In this document: piece by piece, positions 16,683 to 27,321 of the stretch
Layout of the letters: each line of letters starts with the position of its first letter
Position numbering within the stretch: position 1 is the first letter of the stretch
Source: Mesorhizobium shangrilense
Lineage (GTDB): Bacteria > Pseudomonadota > Alphaproteobacteria > Rhizobiales > Rhizobiaceae
Assembly (NCBI RefSeq): GCF_028826155.1
Contig: NZ_JAQGPN010000001.1
Location: 1,121,501-1,185,500, forward strand
Direction: 5' to 3'
Length of the DNA stretch: 64,000 nucleotides
Position numbers and translations under genes: made by a program
The notes under the pieces: generated by a model
Seen by the model: only the letters and a program-made list of their open reading frames with translations
What the model was told of the DNA's origin: nothing
The model's database searches: none

Positions 16683-18590
16683 ATGGCGTCACGCTATCGC
16701 GAAGTCTACGCGGCATGGAAAAGCGACCCAGAGAAGTTCTGGGCGGATGCCGCCAGGGATATCGATTGGTTCAAGCCCTGGGAGAAGGTCTTCGATGCGG
16801 ATGCGGGCGTCTACGGACGCTGGTTCGCGGGCGCTGAATGCAACACCTGCTACAACGCGCTCGACCGCCACGTGGCGGGCGGTCGCGCCAACCAGCTTGC
16901 GCTGATCTACGACAGCCCGGTCACCGGCAAGGTCAGCAAGTTCACCTATGCCGAGGTGAAGCAGCAAGTCGTTGCACTCGCTTCCGTCCTGAAGAACCAG
17001 GGCGTCGGCAAGGGCGATCGCGTCATCATCTACATGCCGATGGTGCCTGAGGCGGTGTTTTCCATGCTGGCCTGCGCGCGGCTCGGCGCCATCCATTCGG
17101 TCGTGTTCGGCGGCTTTGCCGCGCGGGAACTCGCAACCCGCATCGACGATGCGCAGCCCAGGATGATCATCTCGGCTTCCTGCGGCGTCGAGCCGGGCCG
17201 CATCGTCGCCTACAAGCCGCTGCTCGACGGCGCCATCGAGATCGCCCACCACAAGCCGGAGCGCTGCCTCGTCCTGCAGCGCGACGAACAGCGCTGCGAC
17301 CTGGTCGATGGGCGCGATCTCGATTATGCCGACCAGGTTGCGCGCGAGCGCGCCGCCGGCGCGAATGTGGATTGTGTTCCGGTTGCCGCCACTGATCCGC
17401 TCTATGTGCTCTACACCTCCGGCACGACCGGCCAGCCCAAGGGCGTGGTGCGCGACAATGGCGGCCACATGGTCATGCTCAAATGGTCGATGGAGAACGA
17501 GTTCGGCGTGAAGCCGGGCGAGGTGTTCTGGGCGGCATCGGACGTCGGCTGGGTGGTCGGGCACTCCTACATCGTCTACGCGCCGCTGCTGCACGGCTGC
17601 ACCACCGTCCTGTTCGAGGGCAAGCCGGTCGGCACGCCTGACGCTGGCACCTTCTGGCGGGTGATCGCCGAGCATGGCGTCGTTGCGCTGTTCACCGCCC
17701 CGACCGCCTTCCGCGCCATCAAGGGCCAGGATCCCGAGGGCACGTTCGTGCCGAAATACGACCTGTCGCAGTTCCGCACCCTGTTCCTGGCCGGCGAGCG
17801 CGCCGACCCGGAAACCATCAAGTGGGCGGAACGGCAGCTGAAGAAACCGGTCATCGACCATTGGTGGCAGACGGAAACCGGGGCTCCCATCAGCCAGAAC
17901 CCGATCGGCCTCGGCCAGCTGCCGGTGAAATACGGCTCGCCCGGCGTGCCGATGCCCGGCTACGACATGCAGATCCTCGACGATGCCGGCCATCCGGTTC
18001 CGCGCGGCACGCTCGGCAATGTGGTGATCAAGCTGCCGATGCCACCCGGATGCCTGCCGACGCTCTGGCATGCCGACGAGCGCTTCCGGCAATCCTACCT
18101 CGCCGAGTTCCCCGGCTACTACAAGACCGCGGACGCCGGGATCATCGACGACGACGGCTACCTGTTCATCATGGCGCGCACCGATGACATCATCAACGTC
18201 GCCGGCCATCGCCTCTCGACGGGCGGCATGGAGGAAGTGGTCGCCGAACATCCTGATGTCGCCGAGTGCGCCGTCGTCGGCATTGCGGATGCGATGAAGG
18301 GCCAGATCCCGTGCGCATTCGTGGTGCTGAACGCCGGCGTGGCGCGGGAACTGGTGACGGTGGAGAAGGAGATCATCCAGCTCGTCCGCGACCGCATCGG
18401 CGCGGTAGCCGCGTTGAAGACGGTGGTCACGATCAAGCGGCTGCCGAAGACGCGCTCCGGCAAGATCCTCCGTGCGACGATGCAGAAGATCGCCGACAAG
18501 GAGGAGTGGAAGATGCCGGCGACCATCGACGATCCCGCGATCCTCGACGAGATTACGGCGGCGCTGAGGGATCGGGGCATCGGGGAGTAG
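16683..18590 (+). CDS. prpE: Propionate-CoA ligase
   Basis: A 635-residue acyl-adenylate synthetase of the acetyl-CoA synthetase family. Motifs are the AMP-binding YTSGTTGQPKG, the WWQTETG core, and the C-terminal catalytic Lys in LPKTRSGKILR. The N-terminus (YREVYAAWKSDPEKFWADAARDI), the absence of the longer Acs N-terminal extension, and the GGFAAREL segment fit PrpE better than Acs. It activates propionate to propionyl-CoA with ATP. The ATG at 16683 follows GGGAGAAAAGAC; the frame stays open far upstream, but that stretch overlaps the preceding genes. Some acetate activity is possible. Confidence 0.88.
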   Translation: MASRYREVYAAWKSDPEKFWADAARDIDWFKPWEKVFDADAGVYGRWFAGAECNTCYNALDRHVAGGRANQLALIYDSPVTGKVSKFTYAEVKQQVVALASVLKNQGVGKGDRVIIYMPMVPEAVFSMLACARLGAIHSVVFGGFAARELATRIDDAQPRMIISASCGVEPGRIVAYKPLLDGAIEIAHHKPERCLVLQRDEQRCDLVDGRDLDYADQVARERAAGANVDCVPVAATDPLYVLYTSGTTGQPKGVVRDNGGHMVMLKWSMENEFGVKPGEVFWAASDVGWVVGHSYIVYAPLLHGCTTVLFEGKPVGTPDAGTFWRVIAEHGVVALFTAPTAFRAIKGQDPEGTFVPKYDLSQFRTLFLAGERADPETIKWAERQLKKPVIDHWWQTETGAPISQNPIGLGQLPVKYGSPGVPMPGYDMQILDDAGHPVPRGTLGNVVIKLPMPPGCLPTLWHADERFRQSYLAEFPGYYKTADAGIIDDDGYLFIMARTDDIINVAGHRLSTGGMEEVVAEHPDVAECAVVGIADAMKGQIPCAFVVLNAGVARELVTVEKEIIQLVRDRIGAVAALKTVVTIKRLPKTRSGKILRATMQKIADKEEWKMPATIDDPAILDEITAALRDRGIGE

Positions 18591-18620
18591 CGGGCCCCGC
18601 GCGTCGGACCGGCGCGGGAC

Positions 18621-18806
18621 AATCGCTTGAAGAGATTACCCCCACCCCTCACCCCTCCCCACAAGGTGGAGGGGACGTGCCTGCCGCCATGCCCGGCCAA
18701 CATCATCATCGTTTCGCGCTGAGCGAAGCCGCTGCAGGATTCCCCCTCCCCCTTGTGGGGAGGGGTTGGGGTGGGGGGTACACCCGGGTGGTCCTTTAAG
18801 CGATTG
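18621..18806. repeat. Palindromic intergenic repeat pair after prpE
   Basis: The copies at 18637-18675 and 18741-18782 are inverted: CCCCCACCCCTCACCCCTCC on the left matches GGAGGGGTTGGGGTGGGGG on the right, each ending in an ACAAGG or CCTTGT core. Outer arms AATCGCTTGAA (18621) and TTTAAGCGATT (near 18796) extend the inverted symmetry, so the whole 186 bp could fold as one long hairpin. No gene is seen inside. Confidence 0.75.
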
Positions 18807-18856
18807 CCCCACGGACTCACGACGCCGTGTTGCGAACATATCGGAAACGATGCTTC

Positions 18857-20956
18857 ATGCCCGGCATGAACGTCGCCGTCCGTGATTCGACCGTCCATCC
18901 CGAGCCGATAGACCATCTCGCCCGCCTCAATGCCGAGCAGCGGGCGGCGGTGGAGCATGGGGGCGGGGCGGTGGCCGGACCGCTGCTGATCATCGCCGGG
19001 GCGGGTTCCGGAAAGACCAACACGCTGGCGCACCGCGTCGCGCACCTGATGGTCAAGGGCGCCGATCCGCGCCGCATCCTCTTGATGACCTTCTCCCGGC
19101 GCGCTGCATCGGAGATGACCCGGCGGGTCGAGCGGATCGCCGGGGAGGTGCTGGGCGACAAGGCGGCGGTGCTGAGCGAGGGACTGTCCTGGGCGGGGAC
19201 GTTCCATTCGGTCGGTGCGCGCCTGCTTCGCGACTACGCGCTCGAGATCGGCCTCGACCCGGCGTTCACCATACACGACCGCGAGGATTCCGCGGACCTG
19301 ATGAACCTGGTCCGGCACGACCTCGGGCTGTCGAAGACCGAGAGCCGCTTCCCGGCCAAGGGCACCTGCCTCGCCATCTATTCGCGGGCGGTGAACGCCC
19401 AGGCGGAACTCGGTCAGGTGCTCGGCGCCTACTTCCCCTGGTGCATCGGCTGGGCCGACGAGCTGAAGTCGCTGTTTGCCGCCTATGTCGAGGCCAAGCA
19501 GGCGCAGAACGTGCTCGATTACGACGACCTGCTGCTCTACTGGGCGCAGATGGCCGAGGAGCCAGGCATCGCCGCGCATCTCGGCGGCCGCTTCGACCAT
19601 GTGCTGGTCGACGAGTACCAGGACACCAACCGACTCCAAGCCTCTATCCTGACGGCGCTGAAGCCGGACGGGCGCGGACTGACGGTGGTCGGCGACGACG
19701 CACAGTCGATCTATTCGTTCCGTGCCGCGGAAGTGCGCAACATCCTGGACTTCCCAAAACTGTTCCCGGCGCCGGCGGACGTCGTCACCCTGGATCGCAA
19801 CTACCGCTCTACCGAAACCATCCTCGCCGCCGCGAACGCGGTGATCGAAGAGGCGGAGGAACGCTTCACCAAGAACCTCTGGACGGAGCGTCGTTCTCTC
19901 GAGCGGCCGCAACTTGTGACGGTGCGCGAGGAGGCCGAACAGGCGAACTACGTCTGCGAGAAGGTGCTCGAGGCGCGGGAGGAGGGTATCGCGCTGAAGC
20001 AGCAGGCGGTGCTGTTCCGCGCGTCGCACCACTCCGGTCCGCTGGAGATCGAGCTGACGCGCCGCAACATCCCCTTCGTGAAGTTCGGCGGCCTCAAGTT
20101 CCTGGATGCCGCGCATGTGAAGGACGTGCTGGCGGTGCTGCGCATGGCGGAGAATTTTCGCGACCGCGTGGCAGGGTTTCGCGTTCTCCAGCTGCTGCCG
20201 GGCGTCGGGCCGTCCAGCGCCGCCCAGGCGCTGGAGACCATGGAGCGCTCGCTTGACGCGGCGATGGGACTTGCCGGCTTTTCCCCGCCGGCGCGCGCCG
20301 CGCCCGACTGGGCCGCCTTCGTCGACCTGTTCACCGGATTGCGGCAGAAGGCGGCGGCGTGGCCGTCGGACTTGGAGCGGGTGCGCCTGTGGTACGAGCC
20401 GCACCTTGAGCGCATGCATGAGAACGCCGCCGTGCGCCGCGCCGACCTGCTGCAGCTGGAGCAGATCGCGGCGGGATATGCGTCGCGCGAGCGCTTCCTG
20501 ACCGACCTGACCCTCGACCCGCCCGACGCGACGAGCGACGAGGCCGGCCCGCCATATCTGGACGAGGACTATCTGATCCTGTCGACCATCCACTCGGCCA
20601 AGGGTCAGGAGTGGGCGAAGGTTTTCGTGCTCAACGCGGTCGACGGCTGCATTCCCTCAGACCTTGCCGTTGGCGAGCGCGAGGAGATCGAGGAGGAGCG
20701 GCGCCTGCTCTATGTCGCGATGACGCGGGCGAAGGATTCGCTTCACCTGATCACGCCGCAGCGCTTCTACGTGCACGGCCAGGCGTCGCGCGGCGACCGC
20801 CACGTCTACGCGTCGCGCACGCGCTTCATCGCGGACCACATGCTGGACAGGTTCGAGCGCGTTTCCTGGCCGCCGCCTGCGGCATCCGGCGGACGCGCGC
20901 CCCGGCCGGACGTCCGCGTCGACCTCAAGAGCCGCATGCGCGGCATGTGGCGCTAG
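18857..20956 (+). CDS. ATP-dependent DNA helicase, UvrD/Rep/PcrA family
   Basis: A roughly 700-residue superfamily 1A helicase. Motifs in order: Q-motif LNAEQRAAVEH, Walker A GAGSGKT, motif Ib region TFSRRAASEM, Walker B LVDEYQDTN, motif III VGDDAQSIYSFR, motif IV LDRNYRST, motif V STIHSAKGQEW, motif VI RRLLYVAMTRAK. The protein lacks the extended C-terminus of E. coli UvrD and ends in a short basic tail. It probably unwinds DNA in repair or replication restart. Several start codons are possible; I took the ATG at 18857, and a GTG 30 bp upstream is an alternative. Confidence 0.85.
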   Translation: MPGMNVAVRDSTVHPEPIDHLARLNAEQRAAVEHGGGAVAGPLLIIAGAGSGKTNTLAHRVAHLMVKGADPRRILLMTFSRRAASEMTRRVERIAGEVLGDKAAVLSEGLSWAGTFHSVGARLLRDYALEIGLDPAFTIHDREDSADLMNLVRHDLGLSKTESRFPAKGTCLAIYSRAVNAQAELGQVLGAYFPWCIGWADELKSLFAAYVEAKQAQNVLDYDDLLLYWAQMAEEPGIAAHLGGRFDHVLVDEYQDTNRLQASILTALKPDGRGLTVVGDDAQSIYSFRAAEVRNILDFPKLFPAPADVVTLDRNYRSTETILAAANAVIEEAEERFTKNLWTERRSLERPQLVTVREEAEQANYVCEKVLEAREEGIALKQQAVLFRASHHSGPLEIELTRRNIPFVKFGGLKFLDAAHVKDVLAVLRMAENFRDRVAGFRVLQLLPGVGPSSAAQALETMERSLDAAMGLAGFSPPARAAPDWAAFVDLFTGLRQKAAAWPSDLERVRLWYEPHLERMHENAAVRRADLLQLEQIAAGYASRERFLTDLTLDPPDATSDEAGPPYLDEDYLILSTIHSAKGQEWAKVFVLNAVDGCIPSDLAVGEREEIEEERRLLYVAMTRAKDSLHLITPQRFYVHGQASRGDRHVYASRTRFIADHMLDRFERVSWPPPAASGGRAPRPDVRVDLKSRMRGMWR

Positions 20957-21095
20957 GCGACGCACCGGGCGGCCGGCGTGCACCCTCGGCGGCGATTACG
21001 CGCCGTCAGGACGCCGGCACGTTGATTTCCGTCCGCCGTTTCGCCACTGTCCGCATCGAAAATCCGGCAGGACCGGCGAAAAAATGGAGATCAGC

Positions 21096-21884
21096 ATGGC
21101 ACTGGATGGCAAGACGGCGATCGTGACGGGAGCGGCGAGCGGCATCGGCTACGCGATCGCGGAGCGCTTCGTGCGCGACGGGGCCAAGGTCCTGCTGGCC
21201 GACCTCGACCAGGCGAAGGGCGAGAAGGCCGAGAAGGACCTGTCCAAGCTCGGCGAGGTGCGCTTCCTCAAGACAGACGTGGCGAAGCGCCTCGATGCGC
21301 ACAACCTGGTCGCCGCGGCCATCGACGCGTTCGGCGATATCGATGCGCTGGTGAACAATGCGGGCATCGTGCACGGCGCCGATTTCCTCGATCTGAAGGA
21401 GGAGGATTTCGACCGTGTGCTCAGCATCAACCTGAAAGGGTCGTTCCTCGTCGGCCAGGCGGTCGCGCGCTACATGGTCGACAAGGTCAACAAGGGGGGA
21501 ACGCCTGGGGTCATCGTCAACATGTCGTCTGTCAACGCGGTGTTCGCCATCGCCAACCAGGTACCGTACTCGGTCTCCAAGGGCGGCGTGAACCAGCTCA
21601 CCAAGGTGATGGCGCTGTCGCTCGCGCCCTACGGGATCCGCGTCAACGCCATCGGGCCTGGCTCGATCATGACGGAGATGCTGGCATCGGTGAACTCTGA
21701 CCCGGCCGCCAAGAACCGCATCCTCTCGCGCACGCCGCTCGGCCGCATCGGCGAGCCTTCGGAAATCGCCTCTATCGCGGCATTCCTGGCGTCCGACGAT
21801 GCGAGCTACATCACCGGCCAGACGATCTATGCCGACGGTGGACGACTGCCGCTGAACTACACCGTCCCCGTGAAAGGTGCATGA
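21096..21884 (+). CDS. Short-chain dehydrogenase/reductase (SDR) family oxidoreductase
   Basis: A 262-residue classical SDR. It has the NAD(P)-binding TGAASGIG at residues 11-18, VNNAG near 87-90, and the catalytic Ser145/Tyr158/Lys162 set (YSVSK). An acidic residue after the second strand (LLADLD) suggests NAD as cofactor. The C-terminal YITGQTIYADGG is typical of the FabG/glucose-dehydrogenase-like branch. The substrate cannot be told from the sequence. The ATG at 21096 was preferred over 21084 because GGAG sits about seven bases upstream of it. It appears to be a single-gene unit. Confidence 0.85.
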   Translation: MALDGKTAIVTGAASGIGYAIAERFVRDGAKVLLADLDQAKGEKAEKDLSKLGEVRFLKTDVAKRLDAHNLVAAAIDAFGDIDALVNNAGIVHGADFLDLKEEDFDRVLSINLKGSFLVGQAVARYMVDKVNKGGTPGVIVNMSSVNAVFAIANQVPYSVSKGGVNQLTKVMALSLAPYGIRVNAIGPGSIMTEMLASVNSDPAAKNRILSRTPLGRIGEPSEIASIAAFLASDDASYITGQTIYADGGRLPLNYTVPVKGA

Positions 21885-21960
21885 TACGATCCGCTGCTGA
21901 CGGGCTGTTGTCAGGAGGCATGTGAGAGACTGGGTTCCCAGGAATGAAGAGGAACCCGTC

Positions 21961-22119
21961 ATGAATCTCACCACGCCGTTTCGCACCGTCCAGCGCTACA
22001 TCGGCAAGATAAAGACTTTCCGCGACGAGATTCGCACGGAACGTTTCATGAACGCCTTGCCGGACGAACTGCGCAAGGACATCGGCTGGCCCGACCGTTA
22101 CACGAGCCGGTTCGATTGA
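21961..22119 (+). CDS. DUF1127 family small protein
   Basis: A 52-residue peptide whose last half, RTERFMNALPDELRKDIGWPDRY, fits the DUF1127 (YjiS-like) pattern of a short helix followed by Asp-Ile-Gly-(hydrophobic)-x-Arg. DUF1127 proteins are common in alphaproteobacteria. A few have been linked to RNA binding, phosphate or carbon metabolism control, and virulence; most are unstudied. The ATG at 21961 was chosen because the upstream open codons are not family-like and GAAGAGGAA lies just before it. Confidence 0.7.
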   Translation: MNLTTPFRTVQRYIGKIKTFRDEIRTERFMNALPDELRKDIGWPDRYTSRFD

Positions 22120-22205
22120 CGATTTGGAAGCATCGATTGTGCCACGCGTTTGTCTCGCGAGGCCCGCGACACTACTTGAAGCGGAGTCGCCACGGAGGAC
22201 GACCA

Positions 22206-22808
22206 ATGAACGCTCCGGCCAGGACCATCGGTTTCGTGTTCATCGACCGCTTTGCCGACTGGGAGTACGGCCTTCTGTCCGCATCGGCGGTCGAGTGGTT
22301 CGGCGCCAGCGCCGTGGCCCTGACGCCGGACGGCGAGCCGGTAACCTCCTGCAGCGGCTTCGGCCTCACCCCCGCCAGATCCACCCGGGTCGCTGACAAC
22401 GGCGACCTCAATGCCGTCGCAGTCATCGGGTCGGACGCCTGGGCGAGCGAAACGCCGCCAGACGTCGCCGACCTGCTGACAGCCGTCAACGAGCGTGGCG
22501 GGGTCGTCGGCGGCATCTGCGCCGGCACCCTTGCGCTGGCCCGGGCCGGCCTGTTCGAGAATGCCAGGCACACCAGCAACGGGCGTGACTGGATCACGCA
22601 CCACATGCCCGACTATGTCGGCAAGGCGCATTATGTGGACGTGCCGCACGCGGTGGCCGACCACAGGATCGTTTCCGCCCCCGGGTCGGCTCCCGGCACG
22701 TTCGCGCACCAGTTCCTGCTGACGCTGTATTCCGACCAGGAAGCGGCGTTGGCCGAGATGCGGGCCATCTTCGCGAAGGAGTACGGGGAGGCGGGACAGG
22801 CCTCCTGA
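22206..22808 (+). CDS. DJ-1/PfpI family protein (type 1 glutamine amidotransferase-like)
   Basis: A 200-residue protein of the DJ-1/PfpI fold. The nucleophile elbow is GGICAGTLALARAG with Cys105, and the N-terminal strand GFVFIDRFADWEYG carries the family's acidic residue near position 20. Family members include proteases, chaperones, glyoxalases and amidase-like enzymes, so the reaction is open. A good ribosome-binding site (GGAGG, eight bases upstream) supports the start. It heads an operon with a VOC protein, an unknown protein and a YafY-type regulator, a common rhizobial combination. Confidence 0.8.
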   Translation: MNAPARTIGFVFIDRFADWEYGLLSASAVEWFGASAVALTPDGEPVTSCSGFGLTPARSTRVADNGDLNAVAVIGSDAWASETPPDVADLLTAVNERGGVVGGICAGTLALARAGLFENARHTSNGRDWITHHMPDYVGKAHYVDVPHAVADHRIVSAPGSAPGTFAHQFLLTLYSDQEAALAEMRAIFAKEYGEAGQAS

Positions 22809-22867
22809 CAATATGCTGTCAGTAGACCCATGGCATAAGGAGAGCGTCAAACAGCGGGAGTGAGACG

Positions 22868-23239
22868 ATGACGCAGTCCGCAGCGCCCCAGCGCGCCGCC
22901 GTCTGGTTCGAGATACCGGTTTCCGATCTCAAGCGCGGCATGGCCTTCTACGGCAGCGTGCTCCAGGCGGAGCTGAGCCTGGACGAGACGGGAGCCAACC
23001 CGACCGCCGTGTTCCCTTCACTGGATCCCATGCAGGCGGGGCACCTCTATCCCGGCAAGCCGGCCACCGGCGGCATCGGACCAACGGTGCATCTCGCCGT
23101 CTCCGATCCGATCGAGGCGGCGCTGGAGCGCGTCACGGAAGCCGGCGGCAAGGTCGTCTCGCCGGTGATCACCATACCGCCCGGCCGCTTCGCCTATTGC
23201 GTCGATCCGGACGGCAACAGTTTCGGCGTTTTCGTCTGA
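22868..23239 (+). CDS. VOC family protein (glyoxalase-like)
   Basis: A 123-residue single vicinal-oxygen-chelate domain with beta-alpha-beta-beta-beta repeats: FEIPVSDLKRGMAFYGSVL, a middle VHLAVSDPIEAALERVTEAGG, and the ending YCVDPDGNSFGVFV. Proteins like this are often annotated as glyoxalase or bleomycin-resistance-like. Metal ligands are not obvious (His95-type residues are limited), so it may bind ligand without catalysis. It lies 59 bp after the PfpI gene and 7 bp before the next gene. Confidence 0.78.
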   Translation: MTQSAAPQRAAVWFEIPVSDLKRGMAFYGSVLQAELSLDETGANPTAVFPSLDPMQAGHLYPGKPATGGIGPTVHLAVSDPIEAALERVTEAGGKVVSPVITIPPGRFAYCVDPDGNSFGVFV

Positions 23240-23246
23240 GGACGCG

Positions 23247-23648
23247 ATGAAGAGCTGGACCGACAAGCTCGACGCAGGGCATTCCGTGGTGAAACCTACG
23301 CCGCGGACTGTGGGCGACGTGGTCGAGGGCCAGACGATGCTGGTTCCGACCGCACGCCAGGTCGACGACTTCATCCGCTCCATTCCTGCCGGCGTGAAGA
23401 TCGACGTGCGCGCGCTGCGCACGGCGCTCGCCGTCGAGCACGGCGCCGAAGTCTCCTGCCCGGTCTACACGGGCTACCATCTGCGGACCGTCGCCGAGGC
23501 TGCGCATGAGGCGCTGGAGCGCGGCATGCCGCTGTCCGACATCACGCCGTTCTGGCGGGTGCTCGACGACGAAACCCCGACAACCAAGCGCCTCACCTTC
23601 GGCACCGAGCTGCTGAAGAGCCAACGCGCCAAAGAAGGGCTGGACTGA
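23247..23648 (+). CDS. Conserved hypothetical protein (133 residues)
   Basis: I do not recognise the family. The protein is soluble, with no signal peptide, and has an even mix of charged and hydrophobic residues. Features are a KPTPRTVGDVVEGQTML segment near residue 16, CPVYTGYHLRTVAEAAHEALE near 71-91 and ITPFWRVLDD near 99-108. The single Cys is followed by a PxY motif. Codon use and tight packing (7 bp after the VOC gene, 3 bp before the regulator) argue for a real, cotranslated gene. A methylguanine-methyltransferase-like reading was considered, but the PCHR active site is absent. Confidence 0.65.
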   Translation: MKSWTDKLDAGHSVVKPTPRTVGDVVEGQTMLVPTARQVDDFIRSIPAGVKIDVRALRTALAVEHGAEVSCPVYTGYHLRTVAEAAHEALERGMPLSDITPFWRVLDDETPTTKRLTFGTELLKSQRAKEGLD

Positions 23649-23651
23649 CCA

Positions 23652-24371
23652 ATGCGCCGCGCCGACCGTCTATTCCAGATCGTGCAGCATCTGCGTGGCG
23701 GCCGGCTGGTCACCGCCCAGAAGCTCGGCACATGGCTCGAAGTTTCCGAGCGAACCATCTACCGTGACATCGCCGACCTGCAGTCGACCGGCGTGCCGAT
23801 CGATGGCGAGGCGGGTGTCGGCTACATGATGCGGGAGGGCTACGACCTTCCGCCGCTGATGTTCACACGGGACGAGATCGTCGCCCTGGTCGCCGGCGCG
23901 CGCATGGTGCGCGCGTTCGGGGGCGCCACCATGGCGCGCGCTGCGGAAGAGGCGCTGGTCAAGATCGGCGCCGTCCTGCCGGAGCAGGAAAAGGACCGCA
24001 TCGCCCGCACCGAGATCCATGCACCGATGTATGTGGTCAGCGACGCGGCGCGCGCCGCGATCGACCTGATCGAACGAGCCATCGAGAAGCGGCAGGTGCT
24101 GAGCCTCGACTACCGCGACGAGGCCGGCCGCGGCACGATGCGCGACGTGCGTCCGCTCGGCCTGTGGTTCTGGGGGCGCGTCTGGACGCTGGTCGGATGG
24201 TGCGAGATGCGCGCAGACTTCCGCGCCTTCCGCATCGACCGTATCGCCGAAGTGCGCTGCGCCGAGCGCCAGTTCAAACCCGAGCGTGGCAAGCAACTCG
24301 CGGACTTCTATCGGGCCATCGAGCGCAACGAGGACATGCTGGAGACCGGTGTGCGTACGCAGGGGCGCTGA
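23652..24371 (+). CDS. YafY family transcriptional regulator (HTH-11 plus WYL domain)
   Basis: A 239-residue regulator. The N-terminal winged helix (residues 1-60, with SERTIYRDIADLQSTGVPIDGEAG) binds DNA, and the C-terminal half holds a WYL-type ligand domain (RQVLSLDYRDEAGRGTMRDVRPLGLWFWGRVWTLVGWCE pattern, here split across about residues 140-180). WYL proteins sense small molecules or nucleic acids. As the last gene of the PfpI-VOC-unknown operon it probably regulates that operon. The ligand is unknown. Confidence 0.85.
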   Translation: MRRADRLFQIVQHLRGGRLVTAQKLGTWLEVSERTIYRDIADLQSTGVPIDGEAGVGYMMREGYDLPPLMFTRDEIVALVAGARMVRAFGGATMARAAEEALVKIGAVLPEQEKDRIARTEIHAPMYVVSDAARAAIDLIERAIEKRQVLSLDYRDEAGRGTMRDVRPLGLWFWGRVWTLVGWCEMRADFRAFRIDRIAEVRCAERQFKPERGKQLADFYRAIERNEDMLETGVRTQGR

Positions 24372-24534
24372 CCCCCGCGTCGCCACGCGGAGTCCATTCC
24401 ATTGACGATCACAACGATTGCGCGCGGGAAGGGCGTGGCTGAACGCTCTCCATCCCCTTGCACGGGGCTTACTTTCCGCGGCCTGCAATGATGCGCTGCA
24501 CCATCAAAAGCGGCGGCGGCGGCCGGCATTCGCC

Positions 24535-24563
24535 TTGCGCAAACGTTTGCTGTTGGTTAGGTT
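24535..24563 (+). promoter_or_regulatory. Promoter with LacI-type operator for the sugar importer
   Basis: A perfect 12-bp palindrome GCAAACGTTTGC (24539-24550) has the central CG and symmetry of LacI-family operators. It overlaps a possible promoter with -35 TTGCGC (24535-24540), a 17-bp spacer and -10 TAGGTT (24558-24563). Binding inside the spacer would block RNA polymerase. The LacI gene at the end of this cluster is the likely regulator. Confidence 0.65.
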
Positions 24564-24620
24564 TTTCGAGCCGGCGCTTGTGGAGGACAAGAGGCGCCAG
24601 GCCATTGGGAGGAGAGTTCC

Positions 24621-25565
24621 ATGAACAGACGTGAATTCTTGTTGTCGTCTGCGGCAACCGGCGCGCTGATGCTCGCCCCCGCGGCATTCGCCCAGGACAA
24701 GCTGACGGTTCTCGGTTCCGTGCCGAGCCTGAGCTTTCCGTTCTTCGTGCACATGTTGAACCAGATCAAGGTGGAGGCCGGGGCTCAGGGCGTCAACCTC
24801 ATCGAGAGCGACGGCCAGAATTCCGCGCCCAAGCAGACTGCCGACATCGAGTCGGCCATCGTGCAGAAAGTCAACGCCATCGTGATCTCGCCGCTCGACG
24901 TGAACGCGCTGGCGCCTGCGGTCGAGCAGGCGGTGCAGGCGGGCATTCCGGTGGTGACGATCGATCGTCGCGTCGACGGGGTCGAAGGCATCCTGGCGCA
25001 TGTCGGCGCTGACAACGTGAAGGGCGGCGAGGCCGAGGCGCAGGCCGTGGTCGACGCATTCCCGAACGGCGCCAAGCTGTTCCACCTGCAGGGCCAGCCG
25101 GGCGCGGGTCCCGCGATCGACCGGAACAAGGGCGTGCACAACGTTCTCGATCCGGTGAAGGACAAGTACCAGATCATCTTCGAACAGACCGCCAATTTCG
25201 CACGCGCCGAAGCGCTGTCGGTGACGGAAGCCGGCCTTGCCGCCAACGGCAAGCCGGACGCCATCATCTGCGCGAACGACGACATGGCGCTGGGCGCAGC
25301 CGAGGCATGTGCGGCGCGCGGCTACAACGACGTCAAGATCTATGGCTTCGACGCGCTGCCGGAAGCCCTCGTGGCGGTTCGCGACGGCAAACTCGCGGGC
25401 ACGGTCGAGCAGTTCCCGGGCGAGCAGTCGCGCACGGCGGTCCGCATCGCGGTCGCCTACGCCAAGGACAAGACCGAGCCCGCCGAAAAGCTGGTGCTGC
25501 TGACGCCGGTCGTCATCGGCAAGGACAATCTGGACAAGGCCGAGCGCATCGGCGAAGCCACCTGA
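24621..25565 (+). CDS. Sugar ABC transporter substrate-binding protein (RbsB-like)
   Basis: A 314-residue periplasmic binding protein of the ribose/galactose (LacI-like fold) class. It has an N-terminal signal with a twin-arginine-like start, MNRREFLLSS, ending near AFA-QD. Ligand-pocket landmarks include the Asp-containing SPLDVNALAP, TIDRRVDG and ICANDDMALGAAEA segments and the C-terminal EQFPGEQSRTAVR. Substrate class is sugar or sugar alcohol; the exact sugar cannot be read. A strong GGGAGGAG site precedes the ATG. It is the first gene of a binding protein / ATPase / permease / LacI cluster. Confidence 0.88.
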   Translation: MNRREFLLSSAATGALMLAPAAFAQDKLTVLGSVPSLSFPFFVHMLNQIKVEAGAQGVNLIESDGQNSAPKQTADIESAIVQKVNAIVISPLDVNALAPAVEQAVQAGIPVVTIDRRVDGVEGILAHVGADNVKGGEAEAQAVVDAFPNGAKLFHLQGQPGAGPAIDRNKGVHNVLDPVKDKYQIIFEQTANFARAEALSVTEAGLAANGKPDAIICANDDMALGAAEACAARGYNDVKIYGFDALPEALVAVRDGKLAGTVEQFPGEQSRTAVRIAVAYAKDKTEPAEKLVLLTPVVIGKDNLDKAERIGEAT

Positions 25566-25584
25566 GCTGCCTCCCAGGGCGAAA

Positions 25585-25626
25585 GCGATGCGCGGCGGGT
25601 CCCTTGCCCTTCAGCCCGCGCATCGC
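25585..25626 (+). other. Intercistronic stem-loop after the sugar-binding protein gene
   Basis: A perfect 11-bp inverted repeat, GCGATGCGCGG (25585-25595) with CCGCGCATCGC (25616-25626), has a 20-nt loop and no following T-run. It lies in the 178-bp gap before the ATPase gene. Such hairpins often stabilise the upstream mRNA, which would raise binding-protein output over the membrane parts. Confidence 0.6.
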
Positions 25627-25743
25627 AACCGCCCGTGGTGGCTGCACCGCCTTCCTGCTTGACTTTACCGCGCAAAGATTCTGCGTTGGTGATGGCGGCC
25701 GGATGTGGACCCGACAAAACACATGACCTCCGGGAGGGAGCGA

Positions 25744-27317
<1,574 letters not shown>

Positions 27318-27321
<4 letters not shown>

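Noticed and set aside
18158..20593. An 811-codon minus-strand frame opposite prpE and the helicase
   Set aside because: It runs through the repeat between the two genes and has no family motif; both genes on the plus strand are certain.
23247..23648. Reading the unknown 133-residue protein as an alkyltransferase-like DNA repair protein
   Set aside because: The PCHR-type active site and helix-turn-helix of that family are absent.
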